The notes below the pieces were generated by a model. It ran no database searches, was not told the origin of the DNA, and saw nothing but the letters and a program-made list of their open reading frames with translations. Source: DTWD01 sp963662965 (GTDB taxonomy: Bacteria > Acidobacteriota > Vicinamibacteria > Vicinamibacterales > UBA8438). Taken from it: a stretch of DNA of 64,000 nt. The translations under genes were made by a program, and so were the position numbers. Shown here piece by piece: positions 46,374 to 55,333 of this stretch (positions within the stretch are counted from its first letter, which is position 1; every line of letters starts with the position of its first letter). The stretch covers positions 1,860,001 through 1,924,000 of the forward strand of contig OY759970.1 in NCBI GenBank assembly GCA_963662965.1, written 5' to 3'.

Positions 46374-46882
46374 CTAGTCGGACTTGAGTGCGGTCATCGG
46401 ATCGGCACGCGCGGCCTGCCCGGCCGGCAGATAACCGGCGCCGACGCACCCGGCGACGACGACCCCACAGGCGACCGACCACGCGAGCACGTCCGACGCG
46501 GCGACGTCGAACAAGAGCGACGCGAGCAGTCGTCCCGCGATCACGGCTCCGATGGCACCGAGTGCCACGCCGATGAATGCCGGCTGGAGGGCGGTGCCCA
46601 TGGCGAGCGTGACTCCCGTTCGGCCATCCGATCGATCTCCGCGCAGGACCGCCGCGCGACGTCGACGCGGCCGAACTCGCGGCGCGCCCGGGCCCGCGCC
46701 TCGTCAGGCGCGACGCCTTGCTCCACCAGATCCTGCGTCCGCATGTCGAGGTGAAACCGCACCTCGGCGTCGATCTCGCGGTCGATCTCCTGATGGGTAC
46801 GCCACGGGAAGCGGAATAGGCGACAGAAGCGCGCGTCTCTCCACATAGATGGAGAGTGGAGCCTGCCCCTGCGAGGGCGCAT
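46374..46882 (-). pseudogene. ADOP/MacB-like permease remnant with internal deletion
   Basis: The first about 95 codons encode the permease-prefix domain (EIDREIDAEVRFHLDMRTQ, RARARREFGRVDVARRSC); the last about 75 codons, in another frame, encode the final transmembrane part (FIGVALGAIGAVIAGRLLAS, YLPAGQAARADPMTALKSD). The roughly 600-700 residues that should lie between are missing, with the join near 46600. The gene is therefore dead. Confidence 0.75.
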
Positions 46883-46885
46883 CGG

Positions 46886-47245
46886 TCAAGAGGGCCCGAT
46901 CGTTAGCCGCTGTGCCGCCGCGTTGAGTCTCCTGTCCAACGTCCAGAGTGGACACTCGGCCAGAAGTGCCGAAGCCACCAGATGGACGTCGATCCAACCG
47001 AGGCCCTGTCCATGAAGCTTCCGCGACCGAACGAACTCCAGCACCTCAGCGTGCTCAGCCACAGGCGCCTCGGGTAGGGCACCCAGCAGAATGAGAATCC
47101 GATCGCGATGGGCCAGGTTCCCGCACGCGAGCTCGCCGACGACGAACGGATGACAGAGGGCGTTCCCGTCATTCAGTAACGTCGCAAGGCGATGGTTGCC
47201 GCGTCGGAGGTGGTCAACCCAGACCGACGTGTCCACGAGCGTCAT
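46886..47245 (-). CDS. vapC: PIN-domain toxin VapC
   Basis: 119 residues. PIN acidic residues are visible: MTLVDTSVWVDHL (Asp5), ELACGN (Glu), GLGWIDVHLVASALL (Asp) and LWTLDRRL (Asp). Site-specific endoribonuclease of a type II toxin-antitoxin pair. Its ATG overlaps the antitoxin stop by 4 bp. Confidence 0.9.
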   Translation of the reverse strand: MTLVDTSVWVDHLRRGNHRLATLLNDGNALCHPFVVGELACGNLAHRDRILILLGALPEAPVAEHAEVLEFVRSRKLHGQGLGWIDVHLVASALLAECPLWTLDRRLNAAAQRLTIGPS

Positions 47246-47445
47246 CGTCGAGGCGCCGGAATCCGGCGCCGTGGAATGTGCTTGAGCTTCTCCTCGCTGC
47301 CGCCCAGGGCCGCAAGGCGGCGAGCACTCTCCCGCGCGATCAGCGCTTCCAGTCCACGTCGCACAAGCGACGTCTTCTCCGTCGTGCCTGTCAACTTGGC
47401 GGCCCGGTCGAGAAGCTCATCGTCGATGTTGAGGGTCGTTCTCAT
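47242..47445 (-). CDS. vapB: VapB-type antitoxin
   Basis: 67 residues from the ATG at 47445. MRTTLNIDDELLDRAAKLTG is the ribbon-helix-helix DNA-binding N-terminus of the VapB type; KTSLVRRGLEALIARESARR is the second helix pair and the basic Pro/Arg-rich C-terminus should wrap the toxin. Likely represses its own operon through the inverted repeat just upstream. Confidence 0.88.
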   Translation of the reverse strand: MRTTLNIDDELLDRAAKLTGTTEKTSLVRRGLEALIARESARRLAALGGSEEKLKHIPRRRIPAPRR

Positions 47446-47453
47446 ATGTATGA

Positions 47454-47474
47454 GTATGCATAAACAATGCATAC
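47454..47474 (-). promoter_or_regulatory. Inverted-repeat operator upstream of vapB
   Basis: GTATGCAT, AAACA, ATGCATAC: perfect 8-bp arms with a 5-base spacer, 9 bases before the vapB ATG. Position and symmetry fit an autoregulatory VapBC binding site; the AT-rich base content stands out from the surroundings. Confidence 0.65.
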
Positions 47475-47604
47475 CACATCAACCGCTGGCTTCGACAAAT
47501 CGTAAACGTAGGCTAGGCGTTCGCGCCCAGTGCTCCGAGGTCGAGCGCGAGGGACGCCAATGTCGGCTAAAGTTCGGTGCACGGACCGAACGAAGGAGAG
47601 ACTA

Positions 47605-48195
47605 ATGCTGGCAAAGCGACAGTTGGCGGTGGTAGCGGTCGTTGCCGCGATCACGGGAGGACCAACGATCATGCCCATCGAGGCCAATCAAGTGAACGAA
47701 CTGACCGCTGTCCTGACGACCACGAAGGGTGAGATCCGCGTGACGCTGTTCCCTGCGGAAGCACCGATGACGGTGGCGAACTTCGTCAACCTCGCTCAGC
47801 GGGGCTACTACGACGGATTGACGTTCCACCGGGTCCTCGCGAATTTCATGATTCAGGGGGGTGACCCGACCGCCACCGGGAGCGGAGGGCCGGGCTATAG
47901 ATTTGCCGATGAGTTCAGTCCGAGGCGGAGGCACGATTCGGCTGGCACCCTATCGATGGCGAACGCCGGACCTGGGACGAACGGCAGCCAGTTCTTCATT
48001 ACCCACGGTGCGACCCCCCACCTGGATGACCTGCACTCGGTCTTTGGCAAGGTCTCTTCAGGACAAGATGTCGTCGATGCCGTCGCGCAAGGTGACGTGA
48101 TCGAAACGATCGCGATCGAAGGCGACCCGTCCTCGCTCCTTGCCGCGCAGAAGACACACCTGGACGAGTGGAACCGAATTCTCGACGCGAGATAG
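47605..48195 (+). CDS. Peptidyl-prolyl cis-trans isomerase, cyclophilin type
   Basis: 196 residues from the ATG at 47605 (AAGGAGAG upstream). Hydrophobic leader at residues 6-22. Cyclophilin signatures: YYDGLTFHRVLANFMIQGGD with the catalytic Arg, GYRFADEF, AGTLSMANAGPGTNGSQFFI and LDDLHSVFGKV. Catalyses proline isomerisation, here probably in the periplasm. Confidence 0.92.
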   Translation: MLAKRQLAVVAVVAAITGGPTIMPIEANQVNELTAVLTTTKGEIRVTLFPAEAPMTVANFVNLAQRGYYDGLTFHRVLANFMIQGGDPTATGSGGPGYRFADEFSPRRRHDSAGTLSMANAGPGTNGSQFFITHGATPHLDDLHSVFGKVSSGQDVVDAVAQGDVIETIAIEGDPSSLLAAQKTHLDEWNRILDAR

Positions 48196-48261
48196 GCCGC
48201 GCATATCCTCGGCGTTGCGCGTGATCCACCGATGCTCCACCAGAAACGGAAGATACAGGCG

Positions 48262-49605
48262 ATGAGAAGCAGACGCAGAGGCGTGGCCCTCACCGTGTTC
48301 GCTGTGTCGCTGGTGTTCGGCGGCGCCCTCTCTGCTGCGGAGAACTGGCCGCAGTTTCGCGGGCCGACGATGAACGCCGCGGTGACCGACAATCCCAACC
48401 TGCCGGAGCGCTGGAGCCAAACGGAGAATGTCGAGTGGGTGACCGACATCCCGGGCCTCGGGTGGTCGAGCCCGGTCGCGTGGGGCAACCGGATCTTCCT
48501 CACCACCGCCGCGGCGTCAGCGGACGAGTTCGAGCAGCCCAAGCCGGGCCTCTACGCGCCGCTCGGACGCCCCGAGCCGCCGCAGGTCGACCACGACTGG
48601 CGGGTCTACTGCCTCGATCTCGAAACCGGCGAGGTCATCTGGCGGCGCTCGGTGAAGTCCGGGATCCCTGAGTTCCCGCGGCACATGAAGAACACCTACG
48701 CGTCGGAGACCCCGACGACCGATGGCGAGCGCGTGTACGTGCGGTTTGGCGAGCTCGGTCTCTATGCGTTCGACATGGACGGCGGCGAGGTGTGGCACGT
48801 CCCGATCCCCTTCAAGCAAACGAAGTCCGACTGGGGGTCGGCGTCGTCGCCGGTCCTGCACGGCGACACGCTCATCATTCTGTACGACAACGAGGAAGAC
48901 TCCTGGATCGCGGCAATCGACAAGCACACCGGCGAGGAGATCTGGCGTACCGCGCGCGACGAAGTCTCGACCTGGGCGTCCCCGTACATCTGGGAACATG
49001 AGCACGGCACGGAGATCGTGACGTCGGGGGTGAACCGTATCCGCTCCTACGACCTCGACGGCCACGTGTTGTGGGAGATGGATGGGCGGATGTCATTGGC
49101 CTCCATCGCCACGCCGTTCTCGGTCCATGGTCTCGTGTATGTCAACTCGGGCTACTTCCGCGACGAGCACCGGCCCGCGTACGCCATCCGTCCTGGCGCG
49201 CGCGGCGACATCACGTTGCGCGAGGGGCAGACCTCGAACGAGTACGTCGCGTGGTACCAACCGAAAGGCGGCAATTACAACACGTCGCCGCTCGTCTATG
49301 GCGACATCTATTACAGCCTGCTCGACCGCGGGTTCTTCGAGACCTACGATGCCCACACTGGTCGGCAGGTCTACGGCCGCCAGCGTGTGAGCGTGGGGTC
49401 GAGCTTTACAGCCTCGCCGTGGGCGTACAACGGCAAGATCTTCGCCGCGAGCGAGCAGGGCGACACCTACGTGATCAAAGCCGGTCCCGAGTTCGAGGTG
49501 CTTGCCGTGAACAGCCTCGACGAGATGATCATGGCCTCTCCGGCCATCGTCGGTGACCGCCTTATCCTCCGCACCCGCTCGAAGGTCTACAGCATCAAGA
49601 ACTAG
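48262..49605 (+). CDS. PQQ-like beta-propeller repeat protein (BamB-like)
   Basis: 447 residues from the ATG at 48262. Signal peptide (VALTVFAVSLVFGGALSAAE) then NWPQFRGPTMNAAVTDNPNL. Blades: CLDLETGEVIWRRSV, AFDMDGGEVWHVPIP, AIDKHTGEEIWRTARDE, SYDLDGHVLWEMDG, TYDAHTGRQVYGRQR and a closing LILRTRSKVYSIKN. Intact, unlike the related gene at 17718. Role unknown: exported scaffold or PQQ enzyme. Confidence 0.85.
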   Translation: MRSRRRGVALTVFAVSLVFGGALSAAENWPQFRGPTMNAAVTDNPNLPERWSQTENVEWVTDIPGLGWSSPVAWGNRIFLTTAAASADEFEQPKPGLYAPLGRPEPPQVDHDWRVYCLDLETGEVIWRRSVKSGIPEFPRHMKNTYASETPTTDGERVYVRFGELGLYAFDMDGGEVWHVPIPFKQTKSDWGSASSPVLHGDTLIILYDNEEDSWIAAIDKHTGEEIWRTARDEVSTWASPYIWEHEHGTEIVTSGVNRIRSYDLDGHVLWEMDGRMSLASIATPFSVHGLVYVNSGYFRDEHRPAYAIRPGARGDITLREGQTSNEYVAWYQPKGGNYNTSPLVYGDIYYSLLDRGFFETYDAHTGRQVYGRQRVSVGSSFTASPWAYNGKIFAASEQGDTYVIKAGPEFEVLAVNSLDEMIMASPAIVGDRLILRTRSKVYSIKN

Positions 49606-49631
49606 GGACGTTGGCGCGGTAGACTTGGCCC

Positions 49632-49985
49632 ATGCTGCCTACACCAGCGTTGTCCCTCTACACGGCGTCACTCATCGCGTGGCTGGGCATCGCGGCCGGT
49701 TGCGGGTCGCCTCCTCCTCCAAGCGGCGAGGCGGCCGCGGCCGCGGAGGGCGTGACCATTGTCGATTGTTCCGGACTCACGATCACCGCGGGTTTCTGGA
49801 ACAGCCACGTCCATTTCATTCAACGCAAGTGGGCCGACGCCGCCAACATCCCCGCGGCAGAACTCTCCGCCCAGATTCAAACCATGCTCAACGAGCTGAA
49901 CCGCTGGGAGTTTCTGTTCATGGCCTCGCCGCACGGCGTGCCGAACGGCGCTGGCTCGGCAATCAACCCGCTCGCGGTGTTCTGA
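49632..49985 (+). pseudogene. In-frame chimera: amidohydrolase start plus cyclase end
   Basis: 117 residues, uninterrupted. Residues 1-85 are the beginning of an exported metal-dependent amidohydrolase: lipobox GIAAGC, then IVDCSGLTITAGFWNSHVHF with the HxH metal site and ERKWADAA-like continuation. Residues about 87-117 (NRWEFLFMASPHGVPNGAG ... INPLAVF) are the C-terminal end of a cyclase-family protein, matching the last 30 residues of the gene at 8026. Neither enzyme can be functional; the ORF is a deletion fusion. Confidence 0.75.
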
Positions 49986-50018
49986 GCAACCGACGCCGAC
50001 CCGCGCGGCAGCTGGTGA

Positions 50019-50450
50019 CTACGGCTCGGCTTCCCGCACGGTCGGCCGGCGGGTGATGTCGACCACCAGCGAAGCGCGGCGGCGCCCGTAGTCCCCCTCC
50101 CAGTGCTGCACCAGTTGCTCCTTGCGCAGGTGGCCGTACAAGCTCCTCGACCATCTCCACGCACCGATACTCCGGGACCGCCGGATGCTCCTCCATTCGT
50201 CGGTAGAGCGGCAGCGAGATCGTCCACGGCTCCGTGAAGACCTCCGGGTCGTCGATCGTCGCCTCGTACTGCATGTGGTGCGGCGTGATCGGGGTCGGCC
50301 AGTATCTCATCCGTGACCGGCTCGAACGCGGTATCCTGCGCCCCGAACGGCGCGCTCGCAGCGGACGCCCTGCAGCGCGATGAGCGCCGTCCTGCCCCTC
50401 CATCTGTTCCGCATGGTCATCCTGAGAGAGACTGCCCGATCCGACAGTCG
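50019..50450 (-). pseudogene. Chimera: PQQ-dehydrogenase N-terminus plus type B C-terminus
   Basis: Minus strand, upstream part: FGAQDTAFEPVTDEILADPD, the start of a mature PQQ alcohol dehydrogenase (compare RPVTDAMLHDPPPADWL in the gene at 21917). It switches near 50300 into PITPHHMQYEATIDDPEVF, LPLYRRMEEHPAV and YRCVEMVEEL, the type B C-terminus, which after a one-base shift continues YGHLRKEQLVQHWEGD to a stop at 50019-50021. Two frame breaks and a family switch show a decayed deletion fusion. Confidence 0.65.
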
Positions 50451-50615
50451 ATCTCATCGAAACGGTTGGACATGCCGGGCTTCCGCGACGCCGCGGTCTA
50501 CCTCACACGGACGACGCATCGCCGGTGAACCGAAACCGTCAGGGATGACCTTTTCGGCGCCAGAACGTTGCCGACCCGTCGTAAGATACACGAGGCAGTC
50601 GAGAGGAGATGCACC

Positions 50616-51821
50616 GTGATCCGACCCGTCTGGATGCCCCGTTCACTAACCGTTCTCGCGCTCGCATTGAGCCTCGTCGGCGTGGTCGCCTGCGGCGGCG
50701 GTGCCGCCGACGCTCCCGACGAGGCGGCGATGCCCGACCCGGTGTCCGATGCGACGCCGGCTGAGAGCGTGCCGACGTACACGCTCGACCCGGCCTGGCC
50801 TCCGACGCTCCCGAACGGATGGGTCATGGGGGTCCCGACCTCGGTCTCGGTCGATCCACGTAACCACGTCTGGGTCCTGCACCGCCCGCGGACGGTCTCC
50901 GAGGACGAGCAGGAACACGCCGCGCCGGCCGTGCTCGAGTTCGATGCCGACGGCGCGTTCGTGCAGGGGTGGGGCGGCCCGGGCGATGGCTACGACTGGC
51001 CCGACACCGAGCACGGGATCTTCGTCGACCACGAGAACAACGTCTGGATCACCGGCATCAACCCACGGGCCGGAGGCAACGTCTCCGATCGGTCGGACGA
51101 CATGCTGCTCAAGTTCACCGCGGACGGGACCTTGCTCTTTCAGGTCGGCGGTTACGACGCGAGCGGCGGCAACGCCGACACCGCGAACCCGCGCCAGCCG
51201 GCCGACATGGGGATCCATGCGGCGACCGGTGAGGTCTTTGTGGCCGACGGGTACGGCAATCGCCGCGTCTGGGTCCTCGACGCCGAGACCGGCGCCTTCA
51301 AGCGACAGTGGGGCGCGTTCGGCGACGAGCCGATTGATGCCATCCCAGTCGGCCTCGCGCGCCCGCCGGCCGCGCCGCCCGACCCAGACGCGACGCTCGA
51401 GACGGAAGGGCCGGGCCCGGACCAGTTCGGTATCGTGCATGGGATTGGCGTCTCGAACGACGGGCACGTCTACGTGGCGGACCGCGGCAACCGGCGTATC
51501 CAGGTGTTCACCGTCGCCGGTGAGTACGTGACGCAGGGGTTTGTCAACCGGCCCGGTCCGTCGGCGAGCACCACCGCCCGGGTGGCGTTCTCAGCCGACC
51601 CAGAGCAGCGGCACATCTACACCAACGACTTCGGCAACGGTCGAGTCTGGATTCTCGACCGGCGAACGCTCGAAATAGTGGGTGAGTTCGGATCGCTGGG
51701 GAGCGAGCCGGGCCAGTTCCGGAACCTGCACCACATCGCGGTCGATTCGAACAACACCGTCTACGGCGCCGAGGTCGGCCAGAACCGGCGCGTGCAGAAG
51801 TTCGTGGTCACCGGCAACTGA
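50616..51821 (+). CDS. NHL-repeat (PAL-like) propeller lipoprotein
   Basis: 401 residues from the GTG at 50616 (GAGAGGAG upstream). Lipoprotein signal (LALSLVGVVACGGG). Blades: TSVSVDPRNHVWVLHRPRTV, HGIFVDHENNVWITGINP, GIHAATGEVFVADGYGNRRV, GVSNDGHVYVADRGNRRIQVF, HHIAVDSNNTVYGAEVGQNR. Closely related to the gene at 26950. It is followed by the convergent double-CMD gene, with no gap between the two stop codons. Confidence 0.85.
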   Translation: MIRPVWMPRSLTVLALALSLVGVVACGGGAADAPDEAAMPDPVSDATPAESVPTYTLDPAWPPTLPNGWVMGVPTSVSVDPRNHVWVLHRPRTVSEDEQEHAAPAVLEFDADGAFVQGWGGPGDGYDWPDTEHGIFVDHENNVWITGINPRAGGNVSDRSDDMLLKFTADGTLLFQVGGYDASGGNADTANPRQPADMGIHAATGEVFVADGYGNRRVWVLDAETGAFKRQWGAFGDEPIDAIPVGLARPPAAPPDPDATLETEGPGPDQFGIVHGIGVSNDGHVYVADRGNRRIQVFTVAGEYVTQGFVNRPGPSASTTARVAFSADPEQRHIYTNDFGNGRVWILDRRTLEIVGEFGSLGSEPGQFRNLHHIAVDSNNTVYGAEVGQNRRVQKFVVTGN

Positions 51822-53045
51822 TCACCGCCGAGGCAGATCGGGAAAACCCTCGTCCCCCTCTTCGAGCTGAACGCCGTACGCGTTGAGCGACATCGACGTC
51901 GCCCGATAGGAGCTGGGCGTGTAGACGACGCTCATCGCTTCGACGAGGTCAAAGCGGGCGGTCAGCGCGGTCCACGTCGCGTCGGAGGCGATCGCGTCCT
52001 GGTACAGCTCGTCGACGACGCGCAACAGCATCGCGTCATCGGCGGGCGCGCCCGGCGCCGCCGGTCCCTCGGCGACGGCCACCGGGTCCACCCCGTGGTC
52101 GCGGGCCCGCCCGACGGTCCCGACGTGCTTGGCCCATTCGTATTCGGCCTGACAGTTCCATCCGATGCGGAGAATCAGCGTCTCACGCTCCCGCGGCGGC
52201 AACGGCGAGACGCGGTTGATGTAGCCGGCCCTCCCTCCCCGCGCTTGCGCGAGCGCAGGATGGCGCGCGAACGTGCGGCCGACGGCGATCCCTGAGCCGT
52301 CGAGCGGGTCGAGCCGGGCCACGGTCAGCCGGGGCTCCCGATCCGGCACGACGATACGATACGGGACGTCGGCCGGCAGCCGATCCGCCGTCTCGCTGTC
52401 CGGCTGCACGCCGAACGAGTTGTAGATGAGCGCCAGCACGGTGAAATGGTTGACCGTTTCGACGGCGTCGATCAGATAGTGCTCGTCGTAGCGCGCGGCC
52501 AGCGCGTTCCACGTCGCGTCGGTGACCGAGGAGTTGAGGTAGAGCTGGTCGGCCATCCGCAGCAGCGTTCGCTCCTCGGCATCCCAGGCGGGAGCCTCCG
52601 GGCCCTGGGCGATGCGACGAATCTCCGCTTGTGTCAGGCCGGCGTCGCGTGCGCGCGCGGCATGGGTGGCCCAGAGCGGCTGGCTGCCGGCCAGCCAGGC
52701 CGCCCGCAGGATCAGGAGCGCCCGGTGCCGGGCCGTGAGTGTCGACGCCTCGTTCAGATAGACCGTGAACGGCATCAGGCCTTCGACGATCTTCGGCGCG
52801 TTGAGCAGCGTCCGCAGCTGGTTGTCGGCGCGGCCGTCGCCGGAGTACTGCTCCACGAGCGCCCGATGCTCATCGGTCCACCTAGCTTCGGGCAGCGGCG
52901 CGATGCGAGGCTCGGTCAGCCCGCCCGGTTGCCGGTCGCCCGGCGGCGGGTCGGGCAGCGCCTGGGCCGCGACGTCCGTGGGTACACTCGCGCAGACGAG
53001 GGCTAACGCGAGCGAGAGTTGTGACGCGACGTCTCGACGGGACAT
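51822..53045 (-). CDS. Double CMD exported protein, related to the fusion C-terminus
   Basis: 407 residues from the ATG at 53045 (GAGAGGAG upstream). Signal peptide (LSLALALVCASVPTDVAAQ). PRIAPLPEARWTDEHRALVEQY begins exactly as the linker and first CMD domain of the dehydrogenase fusions; then LTARHRALLILRAAWLAG, HYLIDAVETVNHFTVLAL, RETLILRIGWNCQAEYEWAK and DLVEAMSVVYTPSSYRATSM. So this is the CMD-CMD module of those fusions as a stand-alone exported protein. The second domain retains one Cys (WNCQ). Divergent from the type A gene with 104 bp between starts. Confidence 0.86.
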   Translation of the reverse strand: MSRRDVASQLSLALALVCASVPTDVAAQALPDPPPGDRQPGGLTEPRIAPLPEARWTDEHRALVEQYSGDGRADNQLRTLLNAPKIVEGLMPFTVYLNEASTLTARHRALLILRAAWLAGSQPLWATHAARARDAGLTQAEIRRIAQGPEAPAWDAEERTLLRMADQLYLNSSVTDATWNALAARYDEHYLIDAVETVNHFTVLALIYNSFGVQPDSETADRLPADVPYRIVVPDREPRLTVARLDPLDGSGIAVGRTFARHPALAQARGGRAGYINRVSPLPPRERETLILRIGWNCQAEYEWAKHVGTVGRARDHGVDPVAVAEGPAAPGAPADDAMLLRVVDELYQDAIASDATWTALTARFDLVEAMSVVYTPSSYRATSMSLNAYGVQLEEGDEGFPDLPRR

Positions 53046-53149
53046 GCCAACTCCTCTCCGGCACACTCTGAGGTGCGCCGACCGGACGCCGGACTCCATT
53101 GATAGTATCGTCTCAGTCACGCTAACCCCAGAGTTCAGGGAGATCGCGC

Positions 53150-54142
53150 ATGCATCTTCACCCGCTGGCGTCCGTCACGGCCACGGTGGTCACCCTCATG
53201 CTGCTGCCGACCCATGCCGTCGCGCAGCAGACCGCCCTTCCGCGCACCGCCTGGGGCACCCCCGACCTCCAAGGCGTCTGGGACTTTCGCAGCCTCACGC
53301 CGATGGAGCGACCCGACGGGCTCGGCGAGCAAGCGGAGTTTACGACGGAGCAGGCGGCGGAGTTCGCGGCCGATACGATCCGGCGGCGGAGCCGTGACTC
53401 CGACACCTCCGACCGGGCCGCCAGAGCGGCGCAAGGCGACATCATTCCCTACAACGACTTCTGGTTCGACGAGGGCACGACGGGCACGACCGACCGGACG
53501 TCACTGGTCGTCGATCCACCGGACGGAAGGATCCCGTCCCTGACGCCGGAGGCCGAGCGCGCGCAAGCGGCGCGCCGAGAAGCGCGACGCGGCGTCGGTC
53601 GCGACGAGCCGCCGATCGGCGGATGGGTCGAGGGTCTGGGAGACGGCGTGCGCTGCACGCGGGGATTCAACGCGGGACCACCCATGCGACCGAGCGCGTA
53701 CAACAACAACATGCAGCTCTTTCAGGCGCCAGACTACGTGGTGATTTTCAACGAGATGATTCACGACGCGCGGATCGTCGCCTTGAACGGGCGGCCGCGA
53801 CTGCCGGAGGAGATGCACCAGTGGGCCGGCAGCTCACGTGGCCGGTGGGACGGCGACACGCTGGTGGTGGAGACGACCAACCTCCGGGCCGGCGCGTTCC
53901 GAGAGTCGACCGAGACCTTTCGGATCATCGAGCGCTTCACCCGCGCCGATGCCGACACGCTCACCTACGAAGTGACGGTGGACGACCCGGCGACCTGGAC
54001 GCACCCGTGGGTCTTCCGCGTACCGATGGCGAAGTACGACGCCGAGATCTACGAGTACGCCTGCCATGAAGGCAACTATGGCCTGTACAACATCCTGGCC
54101 GCCGCCGGGAGCCGGACCACCGCGGCCACCGGAACCCGCTAG
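53150..54142 (+). CDS. Type A secreted protein
   Basis: 330 residues. Signal peptide (ATVVTLMLLPTHAVAQ). WGTPDLQGVWDFRSLTPMERP, PYNDFWFDEGTTGTTDRTSL, VVDPPDGRIPSLTPEAE, GVRCTRGFNAGPPMRPSAYN, RGRWDGDTLVVETTNLRAGA (Asp in place of Glu in WEGDT), FRIIERFTRADADTL, VDDPATWTHPW, YEYACHEGNYGL. Four bases before the phosphotriesterase-like gene, so co-transcribed. Confidence 0.86.
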   Translation: MHLHPLASVTATVVTLMLLPTHAVAQQTALPRTAWGTPDLQGVWDFRSLTPMERPDGLGEQAEFTTEQAAEFAADTIRRRSRDSDTSDRAARAAQGDIIPYNDFWFDEGTTGTTDRTSLVVDPPDGRIPSLTPEAERAQAARREARRGVGRDEPPIGGWVEGLGDGVRCTRGFNAGPPMRPSAYNNNMQLFQAPDYVVIFNEMIHDARIVALNGRPRLPEEMHQWAGSSRGRWDGDTLVVETTNLRAGAFRESTETFRIIERFTRADADTLTYEVTVDDPATWTHPWVFRVPMAKYDAEIYEYACHEGNYGLYNILAAAGSRTTAATGTR

Positions 54143-54146
54143 ACCG

Positions 54147-55244
54147 ATGCGTCCAGACCCATCCCATACCGTTCCCGTGACGCGACGTGACGCCGTGCGG
54201 CGCCTGGGCGCCGCCGGTATCGGTGTCGCCACCATGCCAACCCTGGCATCCGAGCTGCTGGCGGCAGCCGGGCAGCCCGGCCAGGTGGCGTTCCCGAACG
54301 GCGCCGTCATCCGCACGCTGCTCGGGGATGTCGGACCCGAAGCGCTGGCGGATGGCGCGACGCTCTTTCACGAGCATCTGTCGATCGGCGACCCGCTGCC
54401 CCCCTGGGTCACCCCGCCGGCGGAGCCGCGCGAGCCGTTCACGGCGAACCTCGAGCTGATGGTCGACGAGGTGAACGCGACCGCGCAGGACGGCGTGAGC
54501 TGCATCGTGAACGGCGGGACGAAGGACCTCGGCCAGAACGTTCCACGGCTGCGGGCGCTGGCCGCGCGGGTCGACCTGCACATCGTCCTGGCCGGCGGGC
54601 TCTGGACGCAGCCGCGTTACCCGCCGGAGATCGCGGGGCAGACCGAGGAGGAGGTGGCCGACGCCTTCCAGCGGGACGCCGCGGCGGAAGGCTGGGGAGC
54701 CATCGGCGAGATCGGCTCCTCGATGACGATGCACCCGGACGAGCGGAAGGTGCTGCGCGCGTCCTGCCTAGTGCATCTGCGCACCGGGCTGCCGCTGTTC
54801 ACGCACACCCCGCACCAGGGCTGCCGGTCCTGCCCCCTCGAACAGCTCGACATCATCGAGTCGATGGGGGTCGACCCACGGCTCGTCTGTCTCGGCCACC
54901 TCTCCGACATCACCGACGACGCGACGGCCGAGACCCACAAGGCGCTCGCTCGCCGCGGCGCCTTCCTCGGGTTCGACACGGTCGGGCACCAGCTCGGCCA
55001 GGGAGACGGGCGGAAGGTGGAGATGGTCGTCGCCTGCATCGACGCCGGCTTCGAGGACCATGTCATGCTCTCGGCCGACTTCGCGGTCGAGCGTGAGCTC
55101 AAGGTGAACGCCGGCGCCGGCTACTCGTCCGTCCTCGCGATCTTCGTGCCGAAGCTGCGGTACGCCGGCGTCCCGGAAGAGACGATCCAGAAGATCCTGG
55201 TCGACAACCCGCGCCGGTTCCTCGCGTTCGTCCCGAAGACGTAG
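54147..55244 (+). CDS. Phosphotriesterase-family metal hydrolase
   Basis: 365 residues from the ATG at 54147. Twin-arginine-like start (TRRDAVRRLGAAGIGVAT). Metal motifs: LFHEHLSI, WGAIGEIGSSMTMHPDE, GLPLFTHTPHQ, VCLGHLSD, HVMLSADFAVE. C-terminus RRFLAFVPKT is the normal family end and serves as reference for the altered copy at 20003. Operon with the preceding type A gene. Likely a periplasmic lactonase or esterase; substrate unknown. Confidence 0.87.
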   Translation: MRPDPSHTVPVTRRDAVRRLGAAGIGVATMPTLASELLAAAGQPGQVAFPNGAVIRTLLGDVGPEALADGATLFHEHLSIGDPLPPWVTPPAEPREPFTANLELMVDEVNATAQDGVSCIVNGGTKDLGQNVPRLRALAARVDLHIVLAGGLWTQPRYPPEIAGQTEEEVADAFQRDAAAEGWGAIGEIGSSMTMHPDERKVLRASCLVHLRTGLPLFTHTPHQGCRSCPLEQLDIIESMGVDPRLVCLGHLSDITDDATAETHKALARRGAFLGFDTVGHQLGQGDGRKVEMVVACIDAGFEDHVMLSADFAVERELKVNAGAGYSSVLAIFVPKLRYAGVPEETIQKILVDNPRRFLAFVPKT

Positions 55245-55333
55245 ACCGGGAAGTGTGTCCTTGCAGGTTCCCCCGGCCTGGTCCATCATGGCTGCACTTG
55301 CACAAGGGGCAAGGGGGATCAAGGGAGGACAAG

